Assembly (NCBI GenBank): GCA_016169945.1
Contig: JADLSH010000164.1
Coordinates: 372,001 to 436,000 of the forward strand
Length of the DNA: 64,000 nucleotides
Reading direction: 5' to 3'
DNA from: Trachythela sp. YZ-2020
Lineage: Eukaryota > Cnidaria > Anthozoa > Malacalcyonacea > Clavulariidae
Shown: positions 62,501-62,879 of the stretch, in pieces
Layout of the letters: each line of letters begins with the position of its first letter
How positions within the stretch are numbered: the stretch's first letter is position 1
Made by a program: the position numbers and the translations under genes
Notes under the pieces: model-generated
The model's input: only the letters and a program-made list of their open reading frames with translations
Told to the model about the DNA's origin: nothing
Database searches by the model: none

Positions 62501-62879
62501 CGGCATCCCTGTATTACTTTATGGAAGGAAACAGCATAAGAAACAGCATTTGTGTATGTCCGGATGATTTTGGTCCTGAATGGTCAACCTACCTCCCAAA
62601 GTCTAAGTTTGTAATAATCAACAGTACGACGACGAGCAATTCGAGTGGTATCAGATGTCCAAACAGCGACAGTGCCTTCAAACAAACACTCAAGCTTTTG
62701 TAGTGCTTCAACTGGTTTAATTTTGAAATCAAAAGAATCTACGTAAAAACCGCTCCACCTCGTAAAAAATTCTCGAAAGAACACTCTTCTGTCATCCATT
62801 GTATGCGATCCAGATGAAAATAATCTGTGCAATGTAGTTGGCTCAGGATATATAAATCCATCATACTTGTGCAAGGTTT
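890..62879 (-). CDS. RNF213-like: RNF213/mysterin-like giant gene, internal part (14 exons)
   Basis: Family knowledge: RNF213 proteins are very large cytosolic E3 ubiquitin ligases with a dynein-like AAA+ motor, linked to lipid droplets and defence against intracellular pathogens. Seen here: fourteen minus-strand exons with GT/AG borders and about 1,150 codons. Phases agree at every junction except 15537 to 15245. Landmarks I recognise from the family are [12 protein letters not shown] and WWGLEEL (exon 59132-59350), [17 protein letters not shown] (1592-1809), [14 protein letters not shown] and [10 protein letters not shown] (890-1222). This is the linker and stalk region before the AAA+ core. 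Neither the N terminus, the AAA+ Walker motifs nor the RING lies in the window. Introns of about 18.1 and 25.2 kb are filled with mobile DNA. The family call comes from memory, not from a search. Confidence 0.78.
1592..1809 (-). CDS. RNF213-like exon 13 of window
   Basis: 218 nt. The acceptor CTTCTCTTCAG and donor AAATTG|GTGAGC. The peptide opens [20 protein letters not shown], which I recognise as a family landmark, and ends NPSIEEKL. An open reading frame continues 5' of the acceptor, but that part is intronic. Confidence 0.83.
2160..2322 (-). CDS. RNF213-like exon 12 of window
   Basis: 163 nt. The acceptor TTTTTTTCAG is excellent and the donor is AAAAG|GTAAGG. It has no methionine, so a start-to-stop ORF search misses it. 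The peptide includes [18 protein letters not shown] and [15 protein letters not shown]. Its last base joins AT of 1592-1809 to give aspartate. Confidence 0.82.
2323..3413. other. Intron, nothing recognised
   Basis: No exon, TIR or tandem repeat was recognised in this stretch between two RNF213-like exons. Confidence 0.4.
3414..3988 (-). CDS. RNF213-like exon 11 of window (stalk helices)
   Basis: 575 nt, the largest exon found. The acceptor TTTTTTCCAG follows a pyrimidine tract; the donor is GAAGAG|GTTAGA. The peptide starts [19 protein letters not shown], then [17 protein letters not shown] and a long charged helical stretch likely to form coiled-coil-like stalk helices. It ends in phase 0. 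Confidence 0.82.
4165..4290. mobile_element. Short foldback MITE
   Basis: The inverted blocks GGACGAATTCCGGACCG (left) and CGGTCCGGAATTCGTC (right) face each other. Inner complementary pieces surround GAATTC motifs. It lies in the intron between exons 3414-3988 and 5204-5521. No target-site duplication was settled. Confidence 0.55.
5204..5521 (-). CDS. RNF213-like exon 10 of window
   Basis: 318 nt. The acceptor TATTTTTAAG and donor TTAG|GTATAC. The peptide includes [19 protein letters not shown] and [18 protein letters not shown]. It leaves one base, completed by TT of the next exon to give valine. Confidence 0.75.
5522..7795. other. Intron with a locally duplicated segment
   Basis: No exon seen. 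A block starting TCATGTGCCTTTTAGTGAGG near 5632 recurs directly near 6389, and the neighbouring block CTCTGGA(C/T)TTCCTCG recurs near 5912 and 6245. This indicates old duplicated repeat copies. The 7040-7310 repeat is paired with 332-516. Confidence 0.45.
7805..8747. mobile_element. MULE-like non-autonomous element with long TIRs
   Basis: The TIRs begin CTCTCTCCTCCGCAGAGGCT and run inward for about 160-190 bp with indels. A 9-bp direct repeat TACGCTGCA flanks them (7796-7804 and 8748-8756). A 9-bp duplication and long TIRs suggest Mutator-like elements. There is no transposase ORF. It sits beside exon 8811-9018. Confidence 0.75.
8811..9018 (-). CDS. RNF213-like exon 9 of window
   Basis: 208 nt. 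The acceptor CTTTCTAG and donor TTCG|GTAAGG are strong. It starts in phase 0 and leaves one base, which joins the two-base start of 5204-5521. The peptide includes [17 protein letters not shown] and [19 protein letters not shown]-like element ends only 55 bp beyond the donor. Confidence 0.78.
9019..10229. other. Intron, nothing recognised
   Basis: AT-rich, no exon or repeat recognised. ORFs here are short and lack family features. Confidence 0.4.
10230..10346 (-). CDS. RNF213-like exon 8 of window
   Basis: 117 nt, 39 codons, phase 0 at both ends. The acceptor is TAATTTTAG and the donor AAAA|GTAAGT. The peptide contains [16 protein letters not shown] and [12 protein letters not shown]. Confidence 0.75.
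10347..11451. other. Intron; one mariner-type end fragment
   Basis: Mostly unrecognised AT-rich sequence. Near 11207 the string TAGGGTGTATCAAAAAAGTC resembles one terminus of the mariner-like MITE at 49999-51328. No opposite end was found. Confidence 0.35.
11452..12063 (-). pseudogene. Penelope-like element 3' part, GIY-YIG endonuclease remnant
   Basis: Read on the minus strand, 12063-11797 encodes [17 protein letters not shown], a frameshift near 11985, then [40 protein letters not shown] and [15 protein letters not shown], then a stop. This is the GIY-YIG C-terminal domain of a Penelope-like element of the type whose 3' region carries GACGAAGGGCCTTCGCTCG (11461-11490 in reverse). The reverse transcriptase part is absent. 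Confidence 0.8.
12064..12895. other. Intron, nothing recognised
   Basis: No convincing exon or repeat. A short plus-strand ORF near 12601 has no recognisable features. Confidence 0.35.
12896..12991 (-). CDS. RNF213-like exon 7 of window
   Basis: 96 nt, 32 codons, phase 0 at both ends. The acceptor is CGTGTGTAG and the donor CGCAAG|GTATAG. The peptide contains [18 protein letters not shown] and ends SRIRK. It is short, but its splice sites and frame fit both neighbours. Confidence 0.75.
13338..13395. repeat. Palindromic stem-loop
   Basis: GTGCGATAATA...TTTTTTGGATCGAA faces TTCGATCCAAAAAA...TATTATTGCAC with one central base. It lies about 70 bp upstream of the Crypton-like ORF start at 13467. 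Unlike the GA-spaced stem-loops, it is nearly perfect. Confidence 0.6.
13467..13589 (+). pseudogene. Crypton-like (tyrosine recombinase) ORF start, truncated
   Basis: The ORF reads [20 protein letters not shown]... and ends after 40 codons. A short MAS-x-F-x-x-L-x-E-E opening followed by a basic stretch is typical of the N terminus of invertebrate Crypton-like/ZMYM-type tyrosine-recombinase proteins (from memory). No catalytic domain follows. The upstream palindrome at 13338 may belong to the same element. Confidence 0.4.
13590..14881. other. Intron with element ends
   Basis: It contains stem-loop terminus copy 2 (13959-14014). A very short ORF starts at 14248 ([15 protein letters not shown]) with frameshifted continuation, probably a dead transposon ORF. 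The block GCGAGGGGTTACTGCATGCA near 14546 has an inverted relative near 36836. Confidence 0.4.
13959..14014 (+). repeat. Stem-loop terminus, GA-spaced type, copy 2 (reduced)
   Basis: CCCC-GA-GTAC-GA-GGG followed by GAGGGTACTAATTCCG and CGGCTATTTACA. The right flank matches copies at 153 and 38304; the stem-loop itself is much shorter. Confidence 0.55.
14882..15245 (-). CDS. RNF213-like exon 6 of window
   Basis: 364 nt. The acceptor ATTATTTTAG follows a T-rich tract and the donor is CTGCAG|GTCAGT. The peptide includes [17 protein letters not shown] and ends [10 protein letters not shown]. It is leucine-rich and predicted helical, as expected for the stalk. It ends in phase 0. Confidence 0.78.
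15537..15639 (-). CDS. Probable RNF213-like exon 5 of window
   Basis: About 103 nt. The acceptor is GGTCTAAG, and the phase-0 start fits the end of 33753-33954. The peptide contains [19 protein letters not shown] and is acidic. The only nearby donors (GTACCT and GTTAAT) leave one base, while the next exon needs two. This is the single phase conflict in the gene model, so the 3' border may be wrong or a micro-exon may be missing. Confidence 0.5.
15640..15949. other. Intron, nothing recognised
   Basis: No exon or repeat recognised up to the hAT MITE target-site duplication at 15942-15949. Confidence 0.4.
15950..16220. mobile_element. hAT-type MITE
   Basis: The termini CAGTGGTGGACAC and GTGTCCGCCACTG are flanked by a perfect 8-bp duplication GTCGTTCT (15942-15949 and 16221-16228). 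It is 271 bp with no ORF of its own; a G/C-rich run lies near its right end. Confidence 0.85.
16339..16456. repeat. Long stem-loop, GA-spaced type
   Basis: Arms of about 50 nt (16339-16389 and 16405-16456) surround the loop GA-GGCC-GAA-GGCC-GA. A second discontinuity in the arms is CCAA opposite TTTGA. Arms are otherwise almost perfectly complementary. It precedes the large foldback element by about 240 bp. Confidence 0.75.
16811..17085. repeat. 32-bp tandem array, left arm of the foldback element
   Basis: Eight to nine copies of a 32-bp unit built on TACAAAATTGCTTATTTATA and AATAATCATT. The same unit recurs inverted at 19866-19978 and 22350-22480. Confidence 0.85.
17253..17414 (+). CDS. Transposon-borne first coding exon (left arm)
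   Basis: The ORF opens [20 protein letters not shown] and is rich in S/T/Q/N. It ends at CAG|GTAAGA, a good donor; read-through beyond it hits a stop. Just inside the intron a near-perfect hairpin (about 17426-17468, GTGAACTCAATTTGTTTAC and its complement) follows the splice site. Function unknown. A near-identical copy is inverted at 19537-19698. Confidence 0.5.
18009..18107 (+). CDS. Transposon-borne second exon (left arm), 3' end open
   Basis: The acceptor TTTGACAG is followed, in phase with 17414, by [19 protein letters not shown] and [10 protein letters not shown]. The arm's inverted copy ends shortly after (18120), so the rest of this gene is not in the element. The inverted copy is 18880-18979. 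Confidence 0.4.
18121..18867. other. Unique centre of the foldback element
   Basis: About 750 bp between the two arms. No recognisable protein or repeat; a short plus-strand ORF (18169-18363) has no features I know. Confidence 0.45.
18880..18979 (-). CDS. Inverted copy of transposon-borne exon 2 (right arm)
   Basis: Mirror image of 18009-18107 with the same acceptor CTATTTGACAG and the same peptide opening [13 protein letters not shown]. Confidence 0.4.
19537..19698 (-). CDS. Inverted copy of transposon-borne exon 1 (right arm)
   Basis: Nearly identical to 17253-17414 (one visible change, SVSRG to SASRG). It has the same donor CAG|GTAAGA and the same hairpin just inside the intron, so the arms are young or homogenised. 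Confidence 0.5.
19979..22349. repeat. 610-bp satellite block, two orientations
   Basis: Plus-oriented units start at 20781, 21394 and 22004 (spacing 613 and 610 bp; the third is partial). 19979-20780 holds about 1.3 units in the opposite orientation, meeting the others head to head near 20780. Each unit contains CTACACTATATAAGTCCACG, TTCTAGAAGGTTTCC (or reverse) and GATAGCTGGCGAGG. There is no long ORF and no hammerhead core. The block sits inside the 32-bp array of the right arm. Confidence 0.85.
22605..23051. other. Short gene-start candidate and AT-rich palindromic repeats
   Basis: 22845-22947 (minus) opens [16 protein letters not shown] and ends GAAG|GTAAAC, resembling a first coding exon of an unrecognised gene. 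From 22965 a run of palindromic units (GCAGGCTGCATTATTTTTAA type, about 37 bp) begins and resumes after the hAT MITE. Confidence 0.35.
23060..23485. mobile_element. hAT-type MITE
   Basis: The termini TAGTGGTGGGCGATA and TATCGCCCACCACTA are flanked by a perfect 8-bp duplication GTGCAGGC (23052-23059, 23486-23493). Interior is rich in GATA/ATCGATA repeats. 426 bp, no ORF. Its target is the palindromic AT-rich repeat around it. Confidence 0.85.
23494..23901. other. Intron, AT-rich, nothing recognised
   Basis: The first 60 bases continue the palindromic repeat. CGTCAGTAATTAT near 23582 has an inverted relative at 16456-16470, on the far side of the foldback element; I cannot tell whether the pair is meaningful. 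Confidence 0.35.
23910..24177. mobile_element. hAT-type MITE
   Basis: The termini CAGGGGCGTAGCGTG and CACGCTACGCCCCTG are flanked by a perfect 8-bp duplication CTTCTGTT (23902-23909, 24178-24185). 268 bp, no ORF. Confidence 0.88.
24186..24848. other. Intron; Penelope-type 3' fragment at the end
   Basis: A plus-strand ORF (24349-24630) has no recognised features. Near 24785-24842, CTTCCTGCCGGAACGTG is followed by GAAACAGCCTGTTGCAGAC and GAGGTAAGCGAAAAT, the 3' signature shared with the Penelope copies at 25.6 and 30.7-32.6 kb. Confidence 0.45.
24849..24916. repeat. Stem-loop, GA-spaced type, two GA steps
   Basis: AACAATTATTTACC, GA, AGTC, GA, GGTGA on the left pairs with TCACC, GA, GACT, GA, GGTAAATAATTGTT on the right. 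Both discontinuities are GA opposite GA. It directly abuts the inverted-repeat element at 24917-25504. Confidence 0.75.
24917..25504 (-). mobile_element. Inverted-repeat element with Crypton-like ORF start
   Basis: The termini TTAGTATAATTTCAGTAGTA (left) and TACTACTGAAATTATACTAA (right) are inverted copies. The minus-strand ORF 25390-25175 begins [20 protein letters not shown], then [15 protein letters not shown] short helix followed by a P-x-N-T-x-x-A-T-x-Y-G-V motif is typical of the N-terminal domain of Crypton-like tyrosine recombinases (from memory). The catalytic domain is missing. Confidence 0.55.
25505..25785. repeat. (TA)n tracts and inverted Penelope ends
   Basis: TA runs at about 25505-25541 and 25701-25785 bracket ACGTGTAGGTTTAGGTCTAC, the empty-site block CGACAACATATAGTTAGAGC (25570-25590) and an inverted pair of GAAACAGCCTGTTGCAGAC ends (25625-25696). 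Confidence 0.75.
26085..26740 (+). pseudogene. Penelope RT tail and GIY-YIG endonuclease, frameshifted
   Basis: RT C-terminal [17 protein letters not shown] and [15 protein letters not shown] run in one frame and continue in another as [18 protein letters not shown] (cysteine linker), [27 protein letters not shown] (the GIY-YIG core as SYVG...) and [13 protein letters not shown] further frameshift near 26665 is followed by [20 protein letters not shown]. This is a dead copy. Confidence 0.85.
26866..26933 (+). ncRNA. Type I hammerhead ribozyme (Penelope-associated)
   Basis: The core is CTGACGA (26874-26880) and GAAA (26909-26912). Stem II (26881-26908) has 12 pairs including G-U wobbles around a four-base loop. 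Stem III is the 8-base palindrome CAAATTTG, and the cleavage triplet GUA ends at 26922. Stem I pairs TTGAC with GTCAA, or GAC/GTC plus ACTTT/AAAGT with a bulge. All conserved core bases are present. Hammerheads with minimal stem III are known from Penelope-like elements, where they are thought to act as dimers. Confidence 0.85.
26958..27063. repeat. (TA)n and left target flank of the IS630/mariner element
   Basis: The TA run (26958-27014) leads into ACGTGTAGGTTTAGGTCTAC and AAAGAGTGCTCGACAACATA, ending at the duplicated TA (27062-27063). Confidence 0.8.
27372..27725 (-). pseudogene. IS630/mariner transposase, C-terminal half
   Basis: [11 protein letters not shown] carries the second aspartate and [16 protein letters not shown] the glutamate, followed by [15 protein letters not shown] and a basic C terminus. 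Thirty residues separate D and E, versus 34 in classical Tc1. It continues NETVF of the other half in sequence logic but lies about 1.85 kb away. Confidence 0.82.
27726..29639. other. Segment interrupting the transposase
   Basis: About 1.85-1.9 kb between the two transposase halves, with no ORF I recognise. A (TATCTATGTATG)n stretch lies at 29515-29575. TGCAAAGTT occurs at both borders (27743 and 29602). I see no clear terminal repeats, so I cannot say whether this is an inserted element or an intron; the flanks do not make a clean splice pair. Confidence 0.5.
29640..30350 (-). pseudogene. IS630/mariner transposase, N-terminal half
   Basis: Starts [21 protein letters not shown] helix-turn-helix region ([20 protein letters not shown]) is followed by a second DNA-binding part with [12 protein letters not shown]. 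The DDE domain begins at FIDECGFN, which carries the first catalytic aspartate, and continues through [19 protein letters not shown] to NETVF. The coding sequence then breaks off at an inserted segment, and the remaining ORF to 29556 is not homologous. Confidence 0.85.
30728..31030. repeat. Penelope ends, inverted pair, with TA run
   Basis: GTTTCATCTG (30781-30790) faces CAGATGAAACAGCC (30815-30828), giving an inverted pair of Penelope 3' ends about 50 bases long each. A TA-rich run (30870-30912) follows, then an uninterrupted copy of the IS630 target block (CGACAACATATAGTTAGAGC, about 30950). Confidence 0.7.
30997..31050 (-). ncRNA. Hammerhead-like fold, imperfect (Penelope copy 2)
   Basis: Reverse complement of the same 54-nt motif as 32586-32639: CTGATGA and GAAA cores with a bulged stem I. 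The base pair closing stem II would be U-U, so activity is doubtful. Confidence 0.5.
31030..31905 (-). pseudogene. Penelope-like element, inverted partial copy (GIY-YIG intact)
   Basis: Reading from the centre outward: [37 protein letters not shown] (GIY-YIG core), [45 protein letters not shown], then a stop near 31073. Upstream of 31516 the frame is broken. It meets the plus-strand copy head to head near 31905. Confidence 0.85.
31905..32660 (+). pseudogene. Penelope-like element, RT tail joined to GIY-YIG tail by deletion
   Basis: The ORF to 32565 reads [36 protein letters not shown] and [19 protein letters not shown] (RT thumb/tail). It then jumps at DKHFP to [18 protein letters not shown], so the GIY and YIG motifs are missing while the frame stays open to HAPAGSI. 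The 3' end carries the hammerhead-like motif. Confidence 0.85.
32586..32639 (+). ncRNA. Hammerhead-like fold, imperfect (Penelope copy 3)
   Basis: CTTGT-AAA-CTGC pairs with GCAG-ACAAG as a bulged stem I. The cores CTGATGA (32598-32604) and GAAA (32618-32621) are present, stem III is CA/UG with a GCC loop, and cleavage would follow GUU. Stem II is only UCU/AGA, with a U-U closing pair where a G-C is normal. It could be a decayed or specialised hammerhead. Confidence 0.5.
32664..33560. mobile_element. Inverted-repeat element around a CCCGGGCA-rich patch
   Basis: AAAGAGTGCTCAACAC with GTAGAGTAAAATTA (32716-32757) faces the inverse GCTCTACC and GTATTGAGCACTCTTTA (about 33430-33466). A second hairpin pair around a TA run extends to 33560. 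The interior has clustered GCCCGGGG/CCCGGGCA strings (32845-33000). The termini resemble the AAAGAGTGCTCGACAAC block near the Penelope copies. No ORF recognised. Confidence 0.5.
33753..33954 (-). CDS. RNF213-like exon 4 of window
   Basis: 202 nt. The acceptor TTTTACGTAG follows a pyrimidine tract and the donor is TTTT|GTAAGT. The chosen frame reads [17 protein letters not shown] then [15 protein letters not shown]. That frame is the one compatible with the phase left by 59132-59350. A second frame over the same bases is also open but has an upstream stop and no good acceptor. It ends in phase 0. Confidence 0.62.
34051..34592. repeat. Pair of about 95-bp direct repeats
   Basis: 34051-34146 and 34498-34592 share AGCACCTCTT(T)TGAGTGG, AGCCGCTCATGAAAGGGGAG and ATGCATAGATGTATA. 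Between them lies unrecognised sequence. No ORF. Confidence 0.75.
34771..35044. repeat. Two-unit tandem repeat (about 148-bp spacing)
   Basis: Units start near 34771 and 34919 and share GACGAGTAAAAT, CATATATG(A/G)GTGCA(T/C)TGCC and TAATGGG(G)TTAA. Each unit's start CATTAGCTG is complementary to its end CAGCTAATG. Confidence 0.65.
35590..36095. repeat. Dense cluster of TGAGTAA/TTACTCA motifs
   Basis: About twenty copies of TGAGTA or TTACTC in both orientations occur in 500 bp, many as GTTTACTCAA or TTTTGAGTAA. GAGTCACTATGGGTGCATT occurs twice (about 35807 and 36038). The right edge, TTTTTTGCAGTGTA (about 36090-36105), looks like a hAT-type end, but I found no matching left end. No ORF. Confidence 0.65.
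36106..38275. other. Intron, AT-rich, little recognised
   Basis: TACTAGAAATACATGC...GCAGTAACCCCTCGC near 36836 is an inverted relative of 14546-14577. GAAATTTTTAACTTT-type inverted pieces occur near 36295-36360 (AAAATTTTATGAAAGTTAAA against TTTAACTTTTATAAAATG). No exon seen. Confidence 0.35.
38304..38334 (-). repeat. Stem-loop terminus, GA-spaced type, copy 3
   Basis: On the minus strand: CCCC, GA, GCCGGCGC, GAA, GCGCCGTGC (one bulged T), GA, GGG, then TACTAATTCCGCTCGG. It shares the right flank with copies at 153 and 13959 and has the cleanest GAA-capped stem of the three. Confidence 0.7.
38411..38553. repeat. Long stem-loop, GA-spaced type
   Basis: The blocks, outside in, are ACTTACT, GACTG, a 24-nt arm (38431-38454), and an 18-nt arm (38458-38475) with their complements at 38488-38505 and 38509-38532. 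The apex is TGACC-GA-GC-GATA-GC-GA-GGTCA. Discontinuities are TGA opposite GAG and GTGA opposite GAA. Arms are otherwise perfect. Confidence 0.78.
39029..39100. repeat. Short hairpin
   Basis: CCGTATTGCCC and GGGCAATACGG with a two-base loop, set inside GTCGCAGG and CCTG...GCGAC. It lacks GA spacers. Confidence 0.5.
39458..43218. repeat. Inverted repeat pair about 180 bp, 3.4 kb apart
   Basis: 39458-39642 and 43034-43218 are inverted copies (GGCCGTCAGCT, TTGGTGCAC, TTAGCGAGGTGTCC, GATTTGGATTCAGCG). They may be the ends of one element or two solo copies. The left arm overlaps a 70-codon minus-strand ORF with no known domain. The interior shows no transposase; 40921-40985 holds GGTACAAGACACCTG three times. 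Confidence 0.55.
43219..43917. other. Intron, nothing recognised
   Basis: No exon or repeat recognised. Confidence 0.35.
43918..44057. repeat. Long stem-loop, GA-spaced type
   Basis: CACATGAGGGG pairs with CCCCTCGTGTG; a 22-nt arm starting GGTGATATCAGTTTTATC pairs with its complement at 44017-44042; inner blocks GACGAT/ATCGTC and ATTGTC/GACAAT follow. Discontinuities are TGA opposite GAG, GA opposite GA, and AC-GA opposite GA-GG. It directly abuts the element at 44058-44615. Confidence 0.72.
44058..44615 (-). mobile_element. Inverted-repeat element with decayed Crypton-like recombinase
   Basis: The ends ATATACTTGTGCCTTTATCA and CCTGATAAAGGCACAAGTAC are inverted copies. The minus strand has a start [14 protein letters not shown] (44488) and, in shifting frames, [16 protein letters not shown] and [19 protein letters not shown]. 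The KARxxDLKxxGKG-like string matches the pre-catalytic part of Crypton-like tyrosine recombinases (from memory). Many stops; a dead copy. Confidence 0.5.
45100..45379 (-). pseudogene. LINE ORF2 start (endonuclease N terminus), remnant
   Basis: The minus-strand frame reads [35 protein letters not shown] and [14 protein letters not shown]. This resembles the lead-in to the AP-like endonuclease of CR1/L2-group LINEs (N...SNFxY...F...S...HxNIRSL). The endonuclease core and RT are missing. It continues the ORF1 remnant directly upstream. Confidence 0.6.
45420..46236 (-). pseudogene. LINE ORF1 (coiled coil plus RNA-binding), two frameshifts
   Basis: Starts [20 protein letters not shown] at 46236. 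After a frameshift near 46120 a coiled coil follows ([20 protein letters not shown]), then [17 protein letters not shown] and [11 protein letters not shown], typical of LINE ORF1 RRM regions. After another frameshift near 45785 comes [40 protein letters not shown] and [13 protein letters not shown]. Role: RNA-binding chaperone of the retrotransposon. Dead copy. Confidence 0.82.
46392..46498. repeat. Long stem-loop, GA-spaced type
   Basis: AACAATTAGATTAT, GA, GCTC, AA, then a 21-nt arm; the apex is GATGA-GGGC-GAA-GCCC-GAATG; then the complementary arm, GA, GAGC, GA, ATAATCTAATTGTT. The outer break is GA opposite GA on both strands; the second is AA opposite GA. Confidence 0.78.
46594..46634. 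repeat. Short palindrome
   Basis: CGCTACTCGCTATCTA and TAGATAGCGAGTAGCG flank a nine-base loop. It lies 95 bp from the long stem-loop. Confidence 0.55.
46635..49996. other. Intron, mostly unrecognised
   Basis: Several short ORFs have no features I recognise. AATCGCA-rich inverted pieces lie at 47755-47835 beside two GATTGGT/ACCAATC boxes. The GA-spaced stem-loop at 48483-48540 is listed separately. Confidence 0.35.
48483..48540 (+). repeat. Stem-loop with GA-flanked GAA cap (weaker)
   Basis: GA, CCGC, GAA, GCGG, GA (48520-48534) is followed by GACCAA, which pairs with TTGGTC at 48483. About 30 unpaired bases separate the left outer arm from the apex. Confidence 0.45.
49999..51328. mobile_element. 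Mariner-like MITE split by a nested element
   Basis: The TIRs, about 155 bp, start CAGGGTGTATAAAAAAAA and end TTTTTTTTGATACACCCTG, with TA on each side (49997-49998, 51329-51330). The first seven bases are separated from the rest by the element at 50006-50734. The centre holds CATATTGTCTAGACAATATG repeats (50905-50955). No transposase. Confidence 0.8.
50006..50734. mobile_element. MULE-like MITE nested in the mariner-like MITE
   Basis: The termini CACTCTCCTCCGCAGAG and CTCTGCGGAGGAGAGTG are flanked by the 9-bp duplication TACAGGGTG (49997-50005, 50735-50743). That duplication is the first nine bases of the mariner-like MITE and its TA. The terminus is shared with the element at 7805-8747. 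An inner inverted pair GGCAGAG/CTCTGCC lies at 50190 and 50630. Confidence 0.82.
51331..52409. other. Intron, nothing firm
   Basis: A 149-codon plus-strand ORF (51404-51853) has no features I recognise. A good donor-like site lies on the minus strand at 52315, but no matching acceptor or phase was found. Confidence 0.35.
52464..52960 (+). pseudogene. LINE reverse transcriptase fragment with internal duplication
   Basis: [20 protein letters not shown] (motif A region), [33 protein letters not shown] (motif B) and [11 protein letters not shown] (motif C, with the two catalytic aspartates), then [15 protein letters not shown] after a stop. A 54-bp block is duplicated (52539-52592, 52609-52662). 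It is related to the LINE at 59.5 kb (CR1/L2 group). Confidence 0.8.
52961..53971. other. Intron with inverted CATATGACGTTTCTC-type pieces
   Basis: AGGGAAGCCTCGCATATCGATTTTGCCC (53041 area) faces its near-complement at 53758-53790, with ACGTCATATG and CATATGACGTTTCTC beside them. This suggests a roughly 760-bp inverted-repeat element without an ORF. Confidence 0.5.
53972..54130 (+). repeat. Split direct repeat A1
   Basis: 159 bp, from ACTATTCACAATACTATAAT to CCAGCGGGTGAAGTG, the same as A2. Confidence 0.9.
54163..54269 (+). CDS. DIRS-type ORF1, upstream exon
   Basis: An open frame ending [16 protein letters not shown] stops at GAG|GTATTA, in phase 0 with the acceptor at 56830. The start is not seen; the exon may begin at an AAG acceptor near 54162. 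Joined across the intron it gives [16 protein letters not shown] without a break. Gag-like role by position only. Confidence 0.45.
54440..55850 (+). repeat. 105-bp minisatellite inside the ORF1 intron
   Basis: About thirteen copies of a 104-105 bp unit (TTCATATGTTTGAAGGTGGT, ATTTCAGACTTTAGTCTGGG, ACACGGAGCAATGTATTTTG). Single-base length changes (AATTCAAATT or AATTAAATT) alternate. The 105-bp form keeps reading frame, producing long spurious ORFs; the last copies are diverged. Confidence 0.92.
56378..56590 (+). mobile_element. Solo Penelope-like terminal block nested in the DIRS-type element
   Basis: 56378-56490 matches 25891-26005, then a hammerhead ribozyme (56487-56539) and a TA run (56544-56590). 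No coding part is present. It is in the ORF1 intron. Confidence 0.8.
56487..56539 (+). ncRNA. Type I hammerhead ribozyme (Penelope-associated)
   Basis: The cores are CTGACGA (56496-56502) and GAAA (56516-56519). Stem II is GCCG-UUGAA-CGGC. Stem III is the 8-base palindrome CATGCATG, and cleavage falls after GUC (C529). Stem I is CTGCA/TGCAG, extended by CAA/TTG after a small internal loop. All core bases are intact. It is the 5' counterpart type of the ribozyme at 26866-26933. Confidence 0.85.
56831..56962 (+). CDS. DIRS-type ORF1, downstream exon
   Basis: The acceptor ACCTTCCAG is followed by [29 protein letters not shown], a basic stretch [11 protein letters not shown], then TAA. The end overlaps the RT ORF start (56895) in another frame, as often in DIRS-type elements. 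The basic C terminus could bind nucleic acid (inference). Confidence 0.5.
   Translation, partial: VTLPWERDEQFDTKYYLSYIRNERGTMDNSRGKARRCRRNDDF
56895..57638 (+). pseudogene. DIRS-type reverse transcriptase, N-terminal fragment
   Basis: [20 protein letters not shown] opens a 247-codon ORF. The RT entry motif is [20 protein letters not shown], with the W-M-x-x-x-P-F-K-L-D pattern, then [18 protein letters not shown] (motif A region). The frame then departs from the family and stops. The YxDD box, RNase H, methyltransferase-like domain and tyrosine recombinase are absent. Confidence 0.78.
57854..57921 (+). repeat. Split direct repeat B1
   Basis: 68 bp, TGGATCACTATTTTATCC to AAATAGTATACT, the same as B2. 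Its last three bases ACT are the first three of A2. Confidence 0.9.
57919..58077 (+). repeat. Split direct repeat A2
   Basis: 159 bp, the same as A1. The B1-A2 overlap reproduces the joined ends of the element, as expected of a circle-junction template. Confidence 0.9.
58168..58235 (+). repeat. Split direct repeat B2
   Basis: 68 bp, the same as B1, ending ACT at the right edge of the element. Confidence 0.9.
58236..59131. other. Intron, nothing recognised
   Basis: A 148-codon minus-strand ORF (58533-58979) has no known features and no splice support. An (ATTA)n run lies at 59041-59068. Confidence 0.4.
59132..59350 (-). CDS. RNF213-like exon 3 of window
   Basis: 219 nt. The acceptor TATATAG follows a T-rich tract; the donor is AAAAG|GTTTGC. 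The peptide holds the most recognisable family landmark in the window, [19 protein letters not shown], followed by [11 protein letters not shown]. Its first base completes the codon from 61528-61781, and its last two bases (AG) join the first base (C) of 33753-33954. The intron behind it is 25.2 kb. Confidence 0.85.
59535..61345 (+). pseudogene. CR1/L2-group LINE reverse transcriptase, 5'-truncated, one frameshift
   Basis: The reading frame covers the pre-RT linker ([13 protein letters not shown]), the RT fingers ([20 protein letters not shown]), [31 protein letters not shown] (motif A), [20 protein letters not shown] (motif B) and [12 protein letters not shown] (motif C). One base is lost near 60816, after which [15 protein letters not shown] and the C terminus to [13 protein letters not shown] continue in another frame. 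The AP endonuclease is missing at the 5' side. A recent insertion, judging by a single visible break. Confidence 0.9.
61346..61481 (+). repeat. LINE 3' UTR with (CTAT)n tail
   Basis: A short AT-rich 3' UTR ends AATAAACTATCTATCTATC. A microsatellite tail instead of poly(A) is typical of the CR1/L2 group. Confidence 0.75.
61528..61781 (-). CDS. RNF213-like exon 2 of window
   Basis: 254 nt. The acceptor is ACTTATAG and the donor AAG|GTAAGC. It starts in phase 0, continuing LRLWE with VFEEILMP, and ends with two bases that are completed by the next exon. It is helical and soluble-looking, without membrane segments. A LINE (59535-61480) sits in the following intron. Confidence 0.78.
62197..62513. 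mobile_element. MITE with GGGATGCCGGAA termini
   Basis: TAGGGATGCCGGAA and TTCCGGCATCCCTGTA face each other 317 bp apart. AAAGGGCA repeats lie inside. No clear target duplication beyond TA. It is in the small intron between exons 61528-61781 and 62593-62879. Confidence 0.65.
62593..62879 (-). CDS. RNF213-like exon 1 of window (post carbohydrate-binding region)
   Basis: 287 nt. The acceptor is TTTTAG after a T-rich tract and the donor is GAG|GTAGGT. It opens with two bases of a split codon and ends in phase 0. The peptide includes [21 protein letters not shown] and [14 protein letters not shown], and ends LRLWE. It resembles the stretch following the carbohydrate-binding domain in the family. 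The preceding exon is not in the window. Confidence 0.75.
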
